From positions 1-36,756 of the forward strand of contig JAFUPC010000050.1 in the NCBI GenBank assembly GCA_017481495.1: 36,756 bases of DNA, in the 5' to 3' direction. This document shows, piece by piece, positions 1 through 7,545 of the stretch. The notes below the pieces were generated by a model, which saw only the letters and a program-made list of their open reading frames with translations, ran no database searches and was not told where the DNA came from. The DNA is from Clostridia bacterium (GTDB taxonomy: Bacteria > Bacillota > Clostridia > Oscillospirales > CAG-272). The stretch's first letter is position 1. The number at the start of each line of letters is the position of its first letter. The translations under genes and the position numbers were made by a program.

Positions 1-862
1 AGTCGCCGCCGCCAACGCGGTCGATGATATGCAGGTTGTACTTCTTGGAGAAGCAGTATTTCTCACCGTCGTACAGCATGGCGGACCAGCCGTTGTCGAA
101 TGCGGAATGGCTCTCGCGCAGGGTGATGGCGACCTTTTCAAAGCCGAATTTGTCCGCAAGCTGCTTTGCAACGGACTTGTAGCCCTCATGGTTGAGCTTG
201 CCGCCGTAGATGTCGGAGCCTTCGGCTTCGATGCCGAACACGTCCTTTGCATCCTCTTCGTTGGAAATGCAGACGTCGACGTATTTGCAGAGCTCGGTCA
301 TTGCGGCGCGCGCCTGGTCACGGGTCCACAGTTTGCCGCGGTAGTTTAAGTCGCAGGAGATCTTGACGCCCTTTGCCTTTGCCGCAATGCACGCCTGACG
401 GCAGATTTCAACGAGATTTTCGCCGAGCGCGGGCGTGATTCCGGTGAAGTGGAACCAGTCGGCACCGTCAAAGATCTTGTCCCAGTCAAAATCTTCTGCC
501 TTAGCTTCCTGAATGGCGGAATGCGCACGGTCGTAGATGCAGACGGAACCGCGCTGGGATGCGCCCTTTTCCAGATAATAAATACCGACACGGTCGCCGC
601 CGCGGACGATGTCAGAAGTGTCAACGCCGAAATAGCGCAGGGAATCGACCGCCGCCTGACCGATGGCGTGCTTGGGAAGCTTTGTGACGTAAGAAGCATC
701 CATGCCGTAGTTGGCAAGGGAGACTGCGACATTGGCTTCGCCGCCGCCGAAGGTCGCCTGCATCTGGTCATTCTGGAAGAAACGGTAGTAACCGTTGGGG
801 GCAAGGCGGAGCATGATCTCGCCGAATGTTACGATTCTGGGGGTTTTGTTGGTATTAGCCAT
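1..862 (-). CDS. kdgK: PfkB-family sugar kinase, probably 2-keto-3-deoxygluconate kinase (3' end cut by window edge)
   Basis: The minus-strand frame from ATG 862 stays open to the left edge, giving about 287 residues of a ribokinase/PfkB-type kinase. The N-terminus has a GEIMLRL strand and the substrate-site GGGEANVAVSLA. The last residues visible are RVGGGD, which match the conserved anion-hole/catalytic-base motif (usually GAGD), so only the C-terminal quarter is missing. The start is set by AGGAGG eight bases upstream. The ATG lies inside the end of the KDPG aldolase gene (8-base overlap, 855-862), so the two are surely cotranscribed and probably translationally coupled. The neighbour makes KDG kinase (KDG + ATP to KDPG) the natural reading. 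A fructokinase or other PfkB sugar kinase is possible from sequence alone. Confidence 0.88.
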   Translation of the reverse strand, partial: MANTNKTPRIVTFGEIMLRLAPNGYYRFFQNDQMQATFGGGEANVAVSLANYGMDASYVTKLPKHAIGQAAVDSLRYFGVDTSDIVRGGDRVGIYYLEKGASQRGSVCIYDRAHSAIQEAKAEDFDWDKIFDGADWFHFTGITPALGENLVEICRQACIAAKAKGVKISCDLNYRGKLWTRDQARAAMTELCKYVDVCISNEEDAKDVFGIEAEGSDIYGGKLNHEGYKSVAKQLADKFGFEKVAITLRESHSAFDNGWSAMLYDGEKYCFSKKYNLHIIDRVGGGD

Positions 863-1499
863 TGCGGGCCTCCTTGACGATTTCTCTGGATTTTTTGCAA
901 AGGTCGGTAATTTCATCCCACTTGCCGCCCTCGATCAAGTCTGCGGTTACCATATAAGAGCCGCCGCAGGCGCAGATGACGGGTGCGGAGAGGTATTCTT
1001 TCAGGTTTTTCAGGGAAATGCCGCCGGTAGGCATGACCTTGAACATCGGGAACGGTGCGCTCATGGCCTTGATCTTCGACAGACCGCCGGACTGTTCTGC
1101 CGGGAAGAACTTGAGGACTTCCAGACCCAGCTTGTATGCGGTGTGATAATCGGTCGGCGTGGTGCATCCGGGATAGATCGGAATGTTCTTTTTCTGTGCG
1201 TAGACGACGAGCTCGGGGTCAAGACCGGGCGTGACGATGAATTCGGCGCCTGCCGCGATCGCGCGGTCAATCTGCTCTGTGGTAAGCACGGTTCCCGCAC
1301 CGACGAGCATATCGGGGCAGGCTTCTTTCATCAGACGGATGGCGGTGTCAGCACCTGCCGCACGGAATGTGACCTCCGCAACGGCGACGTCTCCGGCACA
1401 GAGCGCTTTTGCAAGCGGCGCCGCATCGCGTTCGGGATTGGACAGCTTGATGACCGGAACAACGCCGATCTCGCTGATGCGCTGATTTACTGTAGACAT
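855..1499 (-). CDS. eda: 2-keto-3-deoxy-6-phosphogluconate (KDPG) aldolase
   Basis: A protein of 214 residues, the normal length for class I KDPG/KHG aldolase, which splits KDPG into pyruvate and glyceraldehyde 3-phosphate. Family landmarks are in order: IGVVPVI at the N-terminus, the catalytic Glu in EVTFR (about E42), GAGTVLT, TPGLDPELV, YPGCTTPTD, the Schiff-base lysine in LKFFPA (about K130), MPTGGI and a final ACGGSYM. The frame is open further upstream to 1568, but ATG 1499 is preceded by an AGGAG-like site and matches the usual family N-terminus. It is the first gene of the eda-kdgK pair, divergent from the AraC regulator at 1697. The pathway is the lower half of uronate/Entner-Doudoroff catabolism. 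Confidence 0.95.
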   Translation of the reverse strand: MSTVNQRISEIGVVPVIKLSNPERDAAPLAKALCAGDVAVAEVTFRAAGADTAIRLMKEACPDMLVGAGTVLTTEQIDRAIAAGAEFIVTPGLDPELVVYAQKKNIPIYPGCTTPTDYHTAYKLGLEVLKFFPAEQSGGLSKIKAMSAPFPMFKVMPTGGISLKNLKEYLSAPVICACGGSYMVTADLIEGGKWDEITDLCKKSREIVKEARNG

Positions 1500-1588
1500 A
1501 TGTATATCTCCTGTTCCTTGGTGGATTTTCTTTGGTTTCTTTGCCGGTACGGAGCTGTTTTGGAGCATTGAAAACGCAATTCCATACC

Positions 1589-1618
1589 AATATATAGTAT
1601 AACAGAAAAAGAAAACAA
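1589..1618 (-). promoter_or_regulatory. weak candidate promoter for eda-kdgK
   Basis: On the minus strand TTGTTT (1613-1618) is followed after 18 bases by TATATT (1589-1594), with a second TATACT at 1596-1601. Neither box is close to consensus, which would suit an activator-dependent promoter next to an AraC gene. That link is inference. Confidence 0.35.
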
Positions 1619-1637
1619 TGTTTATTGCGCAGATTGC

Positions 1638-1666
1638 TTGAAATATTGCAAAAATTGTTGTATAAT
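1638..1666 (+). promoter_or_regulatory. promoter of the AraC-family regulator
   Basis: TTGAAA (1638-1643), a 17-base spacer and a perfect TATAAT (1661-1666) lie about 30 bases before the start codon. A GGGAGG ribosome site is at 1685-1690. Confidence 0.75.
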
Positions 1667-1696
1667 AGATAGGAGAGAAAAACCGGGAGGCATATC

Positions 1697-2704
1697 ATGC
1701 AGGTACAGTTGTTTACACAGAATCAGACGATGCACAAAACGGATTATGAAGTCTACCGCTACAAGACCGCATTGTCATGCTCAGATACCAATGGGATGGG
1801 GGGAGAATTGGCGGAACTGCACCACCACGATTTTTACGAGGTCTATCTGCTTCTGGACGGGGAGGTCTCCTATTGGGTGGACGGCAGGATCTACCGGATG
1901 ATGCCGGGGGATCTCTTACTCATTCATCCAAAGGAGCTGCACCGGCCGGTGCAGACATACCGGACGGGAAACAGTTTCGGCGGAAGTTACGAACGCATCG
2001 TATTGTGGATCTCGCCCGAGTATCTTGCGCATCTGTCGGACAGAGAGACTGATCTCAGCCGGTGCTTTGATACCGCGGCACCCGGACACCGCCGTCTCAT
2101 CCGCGCGGCGGATGCGCAGAAGCGTGCGCTCACCGTCCGCCTTGGCGAGCTGGCAAGGGAGTATTACAGCGATGCAATGGGCGCGCATCTGCTGGCGAAC
2201 GGCATCTTTCTGCAATTTATGGTGGAGCTGAACCGGCTGGTCTGTCCGATGGAGCCGGGGAGCACTTCCGGCGCGCCTGTTTCCGCGGATGAATTCCCGG
2301 ACGCGGCGGACGGCGAGGGGGTGTCTCTGGTCTCCCGTGTGCTTGCCTACATCGGTGCGCACTGTGGGGAGCCGCTGACACTTGACGGGATCGCGGATTA
2401 TTTCTTCGTCAGCAAATATCATCTGTCTCACACGTTCAGCCGGGAGGTCGGGATGCCGGTCTACCGCTACATCACCATCCGCCGTCTGATGCTGGCACGG
2501 GAACTTCTGTCGCGCGGCATGGCGGCGGGAGAAGTCTGCTACCGCGCGGGGTTCGGCGATTACGCGGGATTTTACCGTGCGTTCAAGGCGGAATACGGAA
2601 TCTCGCCAAGAGAAGCGGGGAAGCGTTCTGCGGGCAGCAGCGGCGACACCGGAAACACCGGCGGACATTCCGGCGGGGTGAAAATACAGGATGCGGAGGA
2701 ATGA
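1697..2704 (+). CDS. AraC-family transcriptional regulator with N-terminal cupin sensor
   Basis: A 335-residue regulator. The N-terminus is a cupin-type sugar-binding fold with a histidine cluster (LHHHDFYEVYLLLDG) and PGDLLLIHP. The C-terminal 100 residues are a double helix-turn-helix: LTLDGIADYFFVSKYHLS, then the second helix pair ending in GFGDYAGFYRAFKAEYGISP. A Gly/Ser/Thr-rich tail of about 25 residues follows, unusual but probably a disordered end. The gene diverges from the KDPG aldolase/KDG kinase pair with about 200 bp between the starts, so it probably controls that pair in response to a uronate or KDG-type ligand (inference). Start ATG 1697 has GGGAGG seven bases upstream. Confidence 0.9.
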   Translation: MQVQLFTQNQTMHKTDYEVYRYKTALSCSDTNGMGGELAELHHHDFYEVYLLLDGEVSYWVDGRIYRMMPGDLLLIHPKELHRPVQTYRTGNSFGGSYERIVLWISPEYLAHLSDRETDLSRCFDTAAPGHRRLIRAADAQKRALTVRLGELAREYYSDAMGAHLLANGIFLQFMVELNRLVCPMEPGSTSGAPVSADEFPDAADGEGVSLVSRVLAYIGAHCGEPLTLDGIADYFFVSKYHLSHTFSREVGMPVYRYITIRRLMLARELLSRGMAAGEVCYRAGFGDYAGFYRAFKAEYGISPREAGKRSAGSSGDTGNTGGHSGGVKIQDAEE

Positions 2705-2757
2705 CCGGCGGGCGGAGAAAATGTCAAAAAAATTCCCGGAAAAATATAAAATACCCC

Positions 2758-2788
2758 TTGACTTTCACCCTGACTTGAATGGTATAAT
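2758..2788 (+). promoter_or_regulatory. MerR-type promoter with 19-bp spacer
   Basis: TTGACT (2758-2763) and TATAAT (2783-2788) are separated by 19 bases, the over-long spacing typical of promoters that MerR proteins untwist. The spacer holds an imperfect dyad (ACTTTCA on one side, the complement of TTGAATGGT on the other). It directly precedes the MerR-like gene, implying autoregulation. Confidence 0.65.
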
Positions 2789-2843
2789 AGAACCGACAAA
2801 AGAGATGCATCACTTTTGAATCATCCCGAAAAGGAGTAAATTC

Positions 2844-4408
2844 ATGTACAAAATCGGAGAACTGTCCAGACTCTGCGCACTGCCTTCAGCGACCTGCGGT
2901 ATTATGATGCAGAGGGACTTCTGACACCGGACTACATCGACCCGTTTACCGGATACCGGTATTATGAAGCAGCACGCATCGGCGACTGCTTCCGCATTAC
3001 GGCGTGGAAGTCGCTTGGCTATTCGCTTGACGAGATCCGGCAGTATCTGGCGGCAGAAGACACGGAGACCGTGTTGGAACTGTTGGATGCCAAAGCCGAA
3101 GAACTGCGCGAAACGCTCTCCCTTGTACAGTCCAGACTGCGGCGCATTGAAGCCGCAATGGAGATCATGAAAAAAGGAGATACGAATATGTCGGTCATGA
3201 ATCTGGTCATCAGAAAAAGCGAAGCTGTCCGAGCTGCGGCGATACGGCGTGTTTACCGGAGCCGGGAGGATGCCCTGCGTACATTGGAGGCATTGTATGA
3301 TGCCATACCGAAGCAGGTACGCGGGCGGAAAATGCTCATCAATTATGAAACGGAATACGGAACGGAGGATATCGACTGTGCCGCGGCAGTGGAAATTCTT
3401 GGGAATGCAGACATCTCCCGTCTGCCGCTTCCGGATGGGTGCGAAACCGTTCTTGTTGATGAAACCGGAGAAGAAGCGGTGCTTGCGTGCGGAAAGGAAC
3501 AGGTCATGGACACCTACGGCGAGCTTCTGCGTGCCGCGGCAAATGTTCCCGTCACGGTCACGGGCGCATACCGGGAAATCTATTACAATGATGATACCGC
3601 GGCGCTGACGGTTCCTGTTGGGAGGCTTATACCGGCAGAAGAAGCAGAACCGGCGGAAGAATTGCCGTTTAAAGACGATACTGCCGTTCACGGTACCTGG
3701 GAGTTGTGCGACATTGTTCCGTCAGCGGAGCAATTTTTGCCGGGACACAGGAAAACACGGCACGGCGGGTGGCTTGCGCATCTGCATTTCCTCAAAGACG
3801 GGGGAGGCTACTGGGTCATGCGCGGTTGGGGACGCGGGTACATCGACCTCTGGGATAATGGAACGATGCGCTCGGATCAGGTGCATCGCTGTCCGTATGA
3901 AGTCCGCACACTGGACGGAAAGCAATACCTGTTCCTTTCCATGCGGCATTCTTTTGAACAGCGAACGGATCTGCTGACGCCGCCGGAGATGTGGATCTAC
4001 GAAAAGACCGCATCGGGCGACCTCACCAAAGAAGATATCCGGCGCCGGGACGATACCGATCTGCCGTTTGCCGCGGACGATGCGGTGCTCGGAACATGGC
4101 TGGTTCACGATTTCACCCCGACAAAGCCGGAGACTGTATCGGCGGAGGGACACACCTGGAGCGGAGGACTGTTCGTGAAAAGCATGGAATTCTGCCCTGA
4201 CGGAAGTGTCGTGCAGAATACGGAAAACGGTACGAACCGACTTGCCTGGACAAAGGGATATGTGCTGAACCACACCTCGGAGACGGCGTGCGCATATGAA
4301 ATTGTGTGCGCTGGGGACATAGAATATCTGCTGGTGCAGTGGAAAAGCGGCGATTATGTGTATGGGCGGCGGGAAACGGTTCCGTATTACATTTTCACAA
4401 GAAAATAA
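2844..4408 (+). CDS. MerR-family regulator with GyrI-like domain and duplicated C-terminal domain, interrupted by a frameshift
   Basis: ATG 2844, preceded by AAGGAG, opens a typical MerR N-terminus (MYKIGELSRLCALP), but this frame hits TGA at 2922. The family continuation LRYYDAEGLLTPDYIDP is encoded one frame over, from 2894, and runs without interruption to 4408. A single missing base between about 2886 and 2893 explains it. The reconstructed product is about 521 residues: winged helix-turn-helix (1-75), coiled coil (about 76-113), a GyrI-like effector-binding domain (about 115-265) and two related domains of about 115 residues, each opening with an acidic stretch then GTW (HGTWELCDIVP and LGTWLVHDFTP). 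The C-terminal pair is not a domain I can name. Either the gene is decayed, or the base is an assembly or sequencing error. The intact remainder could also be made from an internal start at 3188. Confidence 0.75.
3174..3190 (+). promoter_or_regulatory. internal ribosome site and start codon inside the MerR-like gene
   Basis: AAAGGAGA at 3174-3180 is placed at normal spacing before an in-frame ATG at 3188, exactly at the junction between the coiled coil and the GyrI-like domain. It would allow production of the sensor part without the DNA-binding domain. It may also be a coincidence of Lys-Lys-Gly codons. Confidence 0.4.
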
Positions 4409-4418
4409 AAAACAACAA

Positions 4419-4440
4419 GGAGAGACGATACCGTCTCTCC
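4419..4440. terminator. bidirectional terminator
   Basis: A perfect 9-bp stem (GGAGAGACG / CGTCTCTCC) with the loop ATAC lies between the convergent MerR-like and antiporter genes. On the minus strand it is followed by a T-rich tract (TTGTTGTTTTTTATTTT). On the plus strand only CTTT follows, so it is strongest for the antiporter. Confidence 0.8.
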
Positions 4441-4455
4441 CTTTGCAATAGGATA

Positions 4456-5751
4456 TTATTGTTTCGGAAGGTCTTTTCTGTTCTGGGACGGAATGACACC
4501 TCTTGCGGAAGTACGTCCCTCGGGAATGATGTCGCCGGACTTGGTCAGCGCGATCTTCGTCAGCATCGGACCGACAAGTTCTAAGATCATGACGCAGAAC
4601 AAAACGATGTTGCGGATAAGAACGCCGTCTGCACCGAGCGGTGCGACCTGCAGGGACATACCCAGTGCAACGCCTGCCTGCGGGAGCAGAGTGATACCGA
4701 GATACTTGCAGACATTGTCCGAGCAATGCGTCCACTTGGCGCTGACGAAAGCACCGCCCCATTTGCCAACCGCGCGGGCAAGCAGGAACAGGACACCGAT
4801 GAGCACGATGCTGAGGTCCTTGAAGACCGTCAGGTCAAGCTCTGCACCGGACAGCATGAAGAACGCGACGAACAGCGGCGTTGTCCAACCGTCCACACGT
4901 TCCATGAGTTCTTCGGAGAAATCGCAGATGTTGCAAAAAATGGTACCCATCATCATGCAGACAAGCAGAGAGGAGAACGCGATATGAACGGAGCCGATCT
5001 CAAATTCCAGCATGGAAAGTGCAACGGCGAGGAAAACGAACGCGATGGAGATGGACATACGCTTGGAACGAGAATGGAAGAACCGTTCGATCCAGGTCAG
5101 CGCGATGCCGAGCAGGGAGCCGAGAACGAGGGAAAGCACGATTTCGATCAGCGGATTGACAACAATGGAGATCACGTCGATGGCACCGCTCTGGATGGCG
5201 CGTGCGACACCGAACGAAACGGCAAACAGCACCAGACCCACAGCATCGTCGAGCGCGACGATGGGAAGGAGCAGATCGGTCAGCTCACCCTTTGCCTTGT
5301 ACTGGCGGACGACCATCAGTGTGGCCGCAGGTGCGGTTGCGGATGCGATGGCACCGAGGGTGATGGCGGCGGGGATGGAAACTTTATCGGGCATGATAAA
5401 GTGCATGGCAATGAGAACGATGTCAACGACAAGCGTTGCGACGCACGCCTGCACGATGCCGATGACCGTTGCCTGTTTACCGGTCTTTTTCAGTTGGGAA
5501 AGACGGAATTCGTTGCCGATGGAAAAGGCGATGAAGCCGAGCGCACAGTCGGAAATGATGGAAAGGGCATCAATGGCTTCAAACGATGTAAAGCCAAATC
5601 CCTCAATGCCGAGCAGACCGAGACAGCAGGGACCGACCAGAATACCGGCGATCAGATATGCGGTGACGGCAGGCAGGGAAACAAGCTTGGCAAGACGGGA
5701 CATCATCAGTGCGGCAATCATACCGATTGAGATGGATAATAAGACAGTCAT
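4456..5751 (-). CDS. CPA2-family cation:proton antiporter (Kef/NapA type)
   Basis: A 431-residue integral membrane protein with about 12 hydrophobic segments. It opens with the CPA2 N-terminal signature (LVSLPAVTAYLIAGILVGP). The central TAPAATLMVV and LDDAVGLVLF segments hold the paired acidic residues expected in the ion-binding helices (ALDDAVG carries two Asp). The C-terminus (residues after about 400) is a short hydrophilic tail with no TrkA-N/RCK domain, so it is not a full Kef channel. The frame is open upstream to 5793, but ATG 5751 has GGAAG seven bases before it and matches the family start, while 5793 has no ribosome site. It is transcribed alone from the promoter at 5832-5860. Confidence 0.88.
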   Translation of the reverse strand: MTVLLSISIGMIAALMMSRLAKLVSLPAVTAYLIAGILVGPCCLGLLGIEGFGFTSFEAIDALSIISDCALGFIAFSIGNEFRLSQLKKTGKQATVIGIVQACVATLVVDIVLIAMHFIMPDKVSIPAAITLGAIASATAPAATLMVVRQYKAKGELTDLLLPIVALDDAVGLVLFAVSFGVARAIQSGAIDVISIVVNPLIEIVLSLVLGSLLGIALTWIERFFHSRSKRMSISIAFVFLAVALSMLEFEIGSVHIAFSSLLVCMMMGTIFCNICDFSEELMERVDGWTTPLFVAFFMLSGAELDLTVFKDLSIVLIGVLFLLARAVGKWGGAFVSAKWTHCSDNVCKYLGITLLPQAGVALGMSLQVAPLGADGVLIRNIVLFCVMILELVGPMLTKIALTKSGDIIPEGRTSARGVIPSQNRKDLPKQ

Positions 5752-5831
5752 GGGAACACTTCCAGTTCTTGTATGAATAGTATCAAGAGTCATCCGATTG
5801 TGAGTGGATCACCGGATTCTTGACCTCATAT

Positions 5832-5860
5832 ATTATATAACATTTTCCTGATTTTTGCAA
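5832..5860 (-). promoter_or_regulatory. promoter of the antiporter gene
   Basis: On the minus strand TTGCAA (5855-5860), a 17-base spacer and TATAAT (5832-5837). The spacer (AAATCAGGAAAATGTTA) is almost the same as that of the pyrH promoter at 11716-11744. Confidence 0.8.
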
Positions 5861-5873
5861 TAGCCAAAATCGA

Positions 5874-5931
5874 CAAAGAAAACGGATTTCCGTACATGAT
5901 AATTCTCGATGTTTGGTAATCCGTTTCTTTG
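5874..5931 (-). terminator. candidate terminator or long hairpin downstream of the zinc-ribbon gene
   Basis: CAAAGAAAACGGATT (5874-5888) pairs with AATCCGTTTCTTTG (5918-5931) with one bulged base and a loop of about 29 bases. It sits between the end of the zinc-ribbon gene and the antiporter promoter. The T tract after it on the minus strand is weak, so termination is likely but not certain. Confidence 0.5.
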
Positions 5932-5962
5932 AAAATGTTATAAGTTCAGCCGAACCGTGCGG

Positions 5963-6376
5963 TTACGGCAGCTTTTTGCCGCAGTTGTTGCAGAAGACGA
6001 AGTCCGGTGCTGCTTCCGTTCCGCAATAGGGACAGAAGCGTCTGCCGCCGGCAGTGTTTTCCCCGGAAGATGCTTCTCGGATGTCAAAGCCGGTCTCCGT
6101 ATCCGCGTCCCGGTCGCCGAAGCGGGCGTTCAGCGGGTCTTCCTCCTCCCCGTCCTCGGTGATGTCGAACGCGGAATAGCGGTTTTTCTGTGTGGCGTTT
6201 TTGAAATTGTAAACTGCCTGGACGACCGCCATCGCAATGAAAATAATACCGAAAATTGCCATGAACGGCGCAAAGGATGCGGCGATCGCCGTCCAGACAA
6301 CGCCGAACAGGGCGACAAAGACGGACATGATCGCTCCCTGCATGGACGGCCCGCGGCCGGGTTTGATGCTTTTCAT
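5963..6376 (-). CDS. small membrane protein with C-terminal zinc ribbon
   Basis: 137 residues. Start ATG 6376 is chosen because AAGGAG lies eight bases upstream; the open frame continues to 6475 without a site. Two adjoining hydrophobic segments (about residues 12-60: SVFVALFGVVWTAIAASF and FMAIFGIIFIAMAVVQAV) are followed by an acidic linker. The C-terminus is a double CxxC zinc ribbon (FCPYCGTEAAP, then FCNNCGKKLP). Proteins of this build are common in Clostridia but have no assigned reaction. It lies 26 bp downstream of the SPFH gene on the same strand, so the two are an operon and may form one membrane assembly (inference). Confidence 0.8.
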   Translation of the reverse strand: MKSIKPGRGPSMQGAIMSVFVALFGVVWTAIAASFAPFMAIFGIIFIAMAVVQAVYNFKNATQKNRYSAFDITEDGEEEDPLNARFGDRDADTETGFDIREASSGENTAGGRRFCPYCGTEAAPDFVFCNNCGKKLP

Positions 6377-6402
6377 CGGAAAATCTCCTTTTGTCTTATC
6401 TG

Positions 6403-7284
6403 TTATTCCACAAGACCGCTGACATCGACAATGGCACTGCCGCTGCCCTGTACCACGGGAAGCTTGCCGTCCCACGCCTCAATCTTCTGATATTCAATGA
6501 GTTCGTCGGAAATGGATGCGGCGAGCTTTTCGTTTGCTTCCGCCTGCGCTTCGGCTTCGATGCGGACGATCTCTGCCTGTACCTCTGCGGCGATGCGGTC
6601 GGCTTCTGCCTGTGCTTCGGCATTTGTGATGGCGACCTGCTTGTCGGCTTCCGCTTTTTCGAGCGCGGTCTTGTTTTCGATGGCCTGCTTCTGGTACGCC
6701 TGTTCCGCAAGCTGGCGCTCTGCGATGGCGTTCTGATAGGATTCCTCAAAGTCCATGTCGTTGATGTTGACATTGAGGATCGTCACGACGTCCGAGCCGT
6801 ATTTGGTGTTGACCGCATTCTGAAGACTTTCCACGGCGGCGGCTTCGATGTAGGAACGGTTCGTGACCTGATCGGTGGCAAGCGTGCGCGCGGCGGCTTT
6901 CAAAGCGGAGGAAACGAGGGTCATGTTGACGAGGTCTTCATCATAATTGGCGACATTCTTGACGACATACGATGCCATGTCGGGATTGAGCTTGTATGTG
7001 ACCGTCGTGTCGGACATATAGACGGCGGTCTGCTCCGAGGATTCGCCCCAGATGGCATCCTTGTATACCTGGTCGACCTGCTTGGTCATGACCTTGGTGA
7101 TACTTTCCACGAACGGAATGTGCAGATAGGTTCCGCTTTTCAGAACCGTATCGGAGACCTGCCCCATCGTGACCCTGACACCGACATAACCGGAGGGGAC
7201 AATGGTAAAGGTGGAAAGTACGGTGACAATGACGACAGCCGCGACTAAAATGATGATGGCAATGGTGCCGGTGTGCTTTTTCAT
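6403..7284 (-). CDS. SPFH/band-7 (prohibitin-like) membrane protein
   Basis: 293 residues. One N-terminal transmembrane helix (IAIIILVAAVVIVTVLSTF) is followed by an SPFH domain that opens with TIVPSGYVGVRVTMGQV, the prohibitin-type signature. A long Ala/Glu/Gln-rich coiled coil follows (about residues 195-265, with repeated EAQAEA). The C-terminus ends in PVVQGSGSAIVDVSG. Start ATG 7284 is picked for the AAAGGA site upstream; the open frame reaches 7314. Known relatives form ring- or cage-like oligomers on membranes and organise membrane domains or proteases; the specific client cannot be read here. It is the first gene of a pair with the zinc-ribbon protein and is divergent from the lipoprotein at 7546. 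Confidence 0.9.
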   Translation of the reverse strand: MKKHTGTIAIIILVAAVVIVTVLSTFTIVPSGYVGVRVTMGQVSDTVLKSGTYLHIPFVESITKVMTKQVDQVYKDAIWGESSEQTAVYMSDTTVTYKLNPDMASYVVKNVANYDEDLVNMTLVSSALKAAARTLATDQVTNRSYIEAAAVESLQNAVNTKYGSDVVTILNVNINDMDFEESYQNAIAERQLAEQAYQKQAIENKTALEKAEADKQVAITNAEAQAEADRIAAEVQAEIVRIEAEAQAEANEKLAASISDELIEYQKIEAWDGKLPVVQGSGSAIVDVSGLVE

Positions 7285-7362
7285 GGTGTGATTCCTTTCT
7301 CTGTAATCGGACATTTTGTGAAAATATGTGGTGATTCTGTGACGGAAGTTTGTCGGAATGTA

Positions 7363-7392
7363 TTGACATTTTTGTGGTCTGCATGATATAAT
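7363..7392 (+). promoter_or_regulatory. promoter of the 7546 lipoprotein gene
   Basis: Perfect TTGACA (7363-7368), an 18-base spacer and perfect TATAAT (7387-7392). The resulting leader is about 145 bases before ATG 7546. No riboswitch that I recognise is in it. Confidence 0.85.
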
Positions 7393-7545
7393 AGTAATAT
7401 ATAAACATCGACCGGAACAGTGCGCATCCGAAATCCGTTCACCCGATTGGATTACAATATCATTATACCATCAAATGACAGGGAAATCAAGTACCCTGAC
7501 AATAAATTCATATTTTATTTACATTTCACCGAAAGGAGCATTGTT

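Noticed and set aside
4726..5730. Plus-strand frame (334 codons) opposite the antiporter
   Set aside because: Low-complexity His/Asp/Glu/Gly-rich translation typical of an antisense frame of a membrane protein gene.
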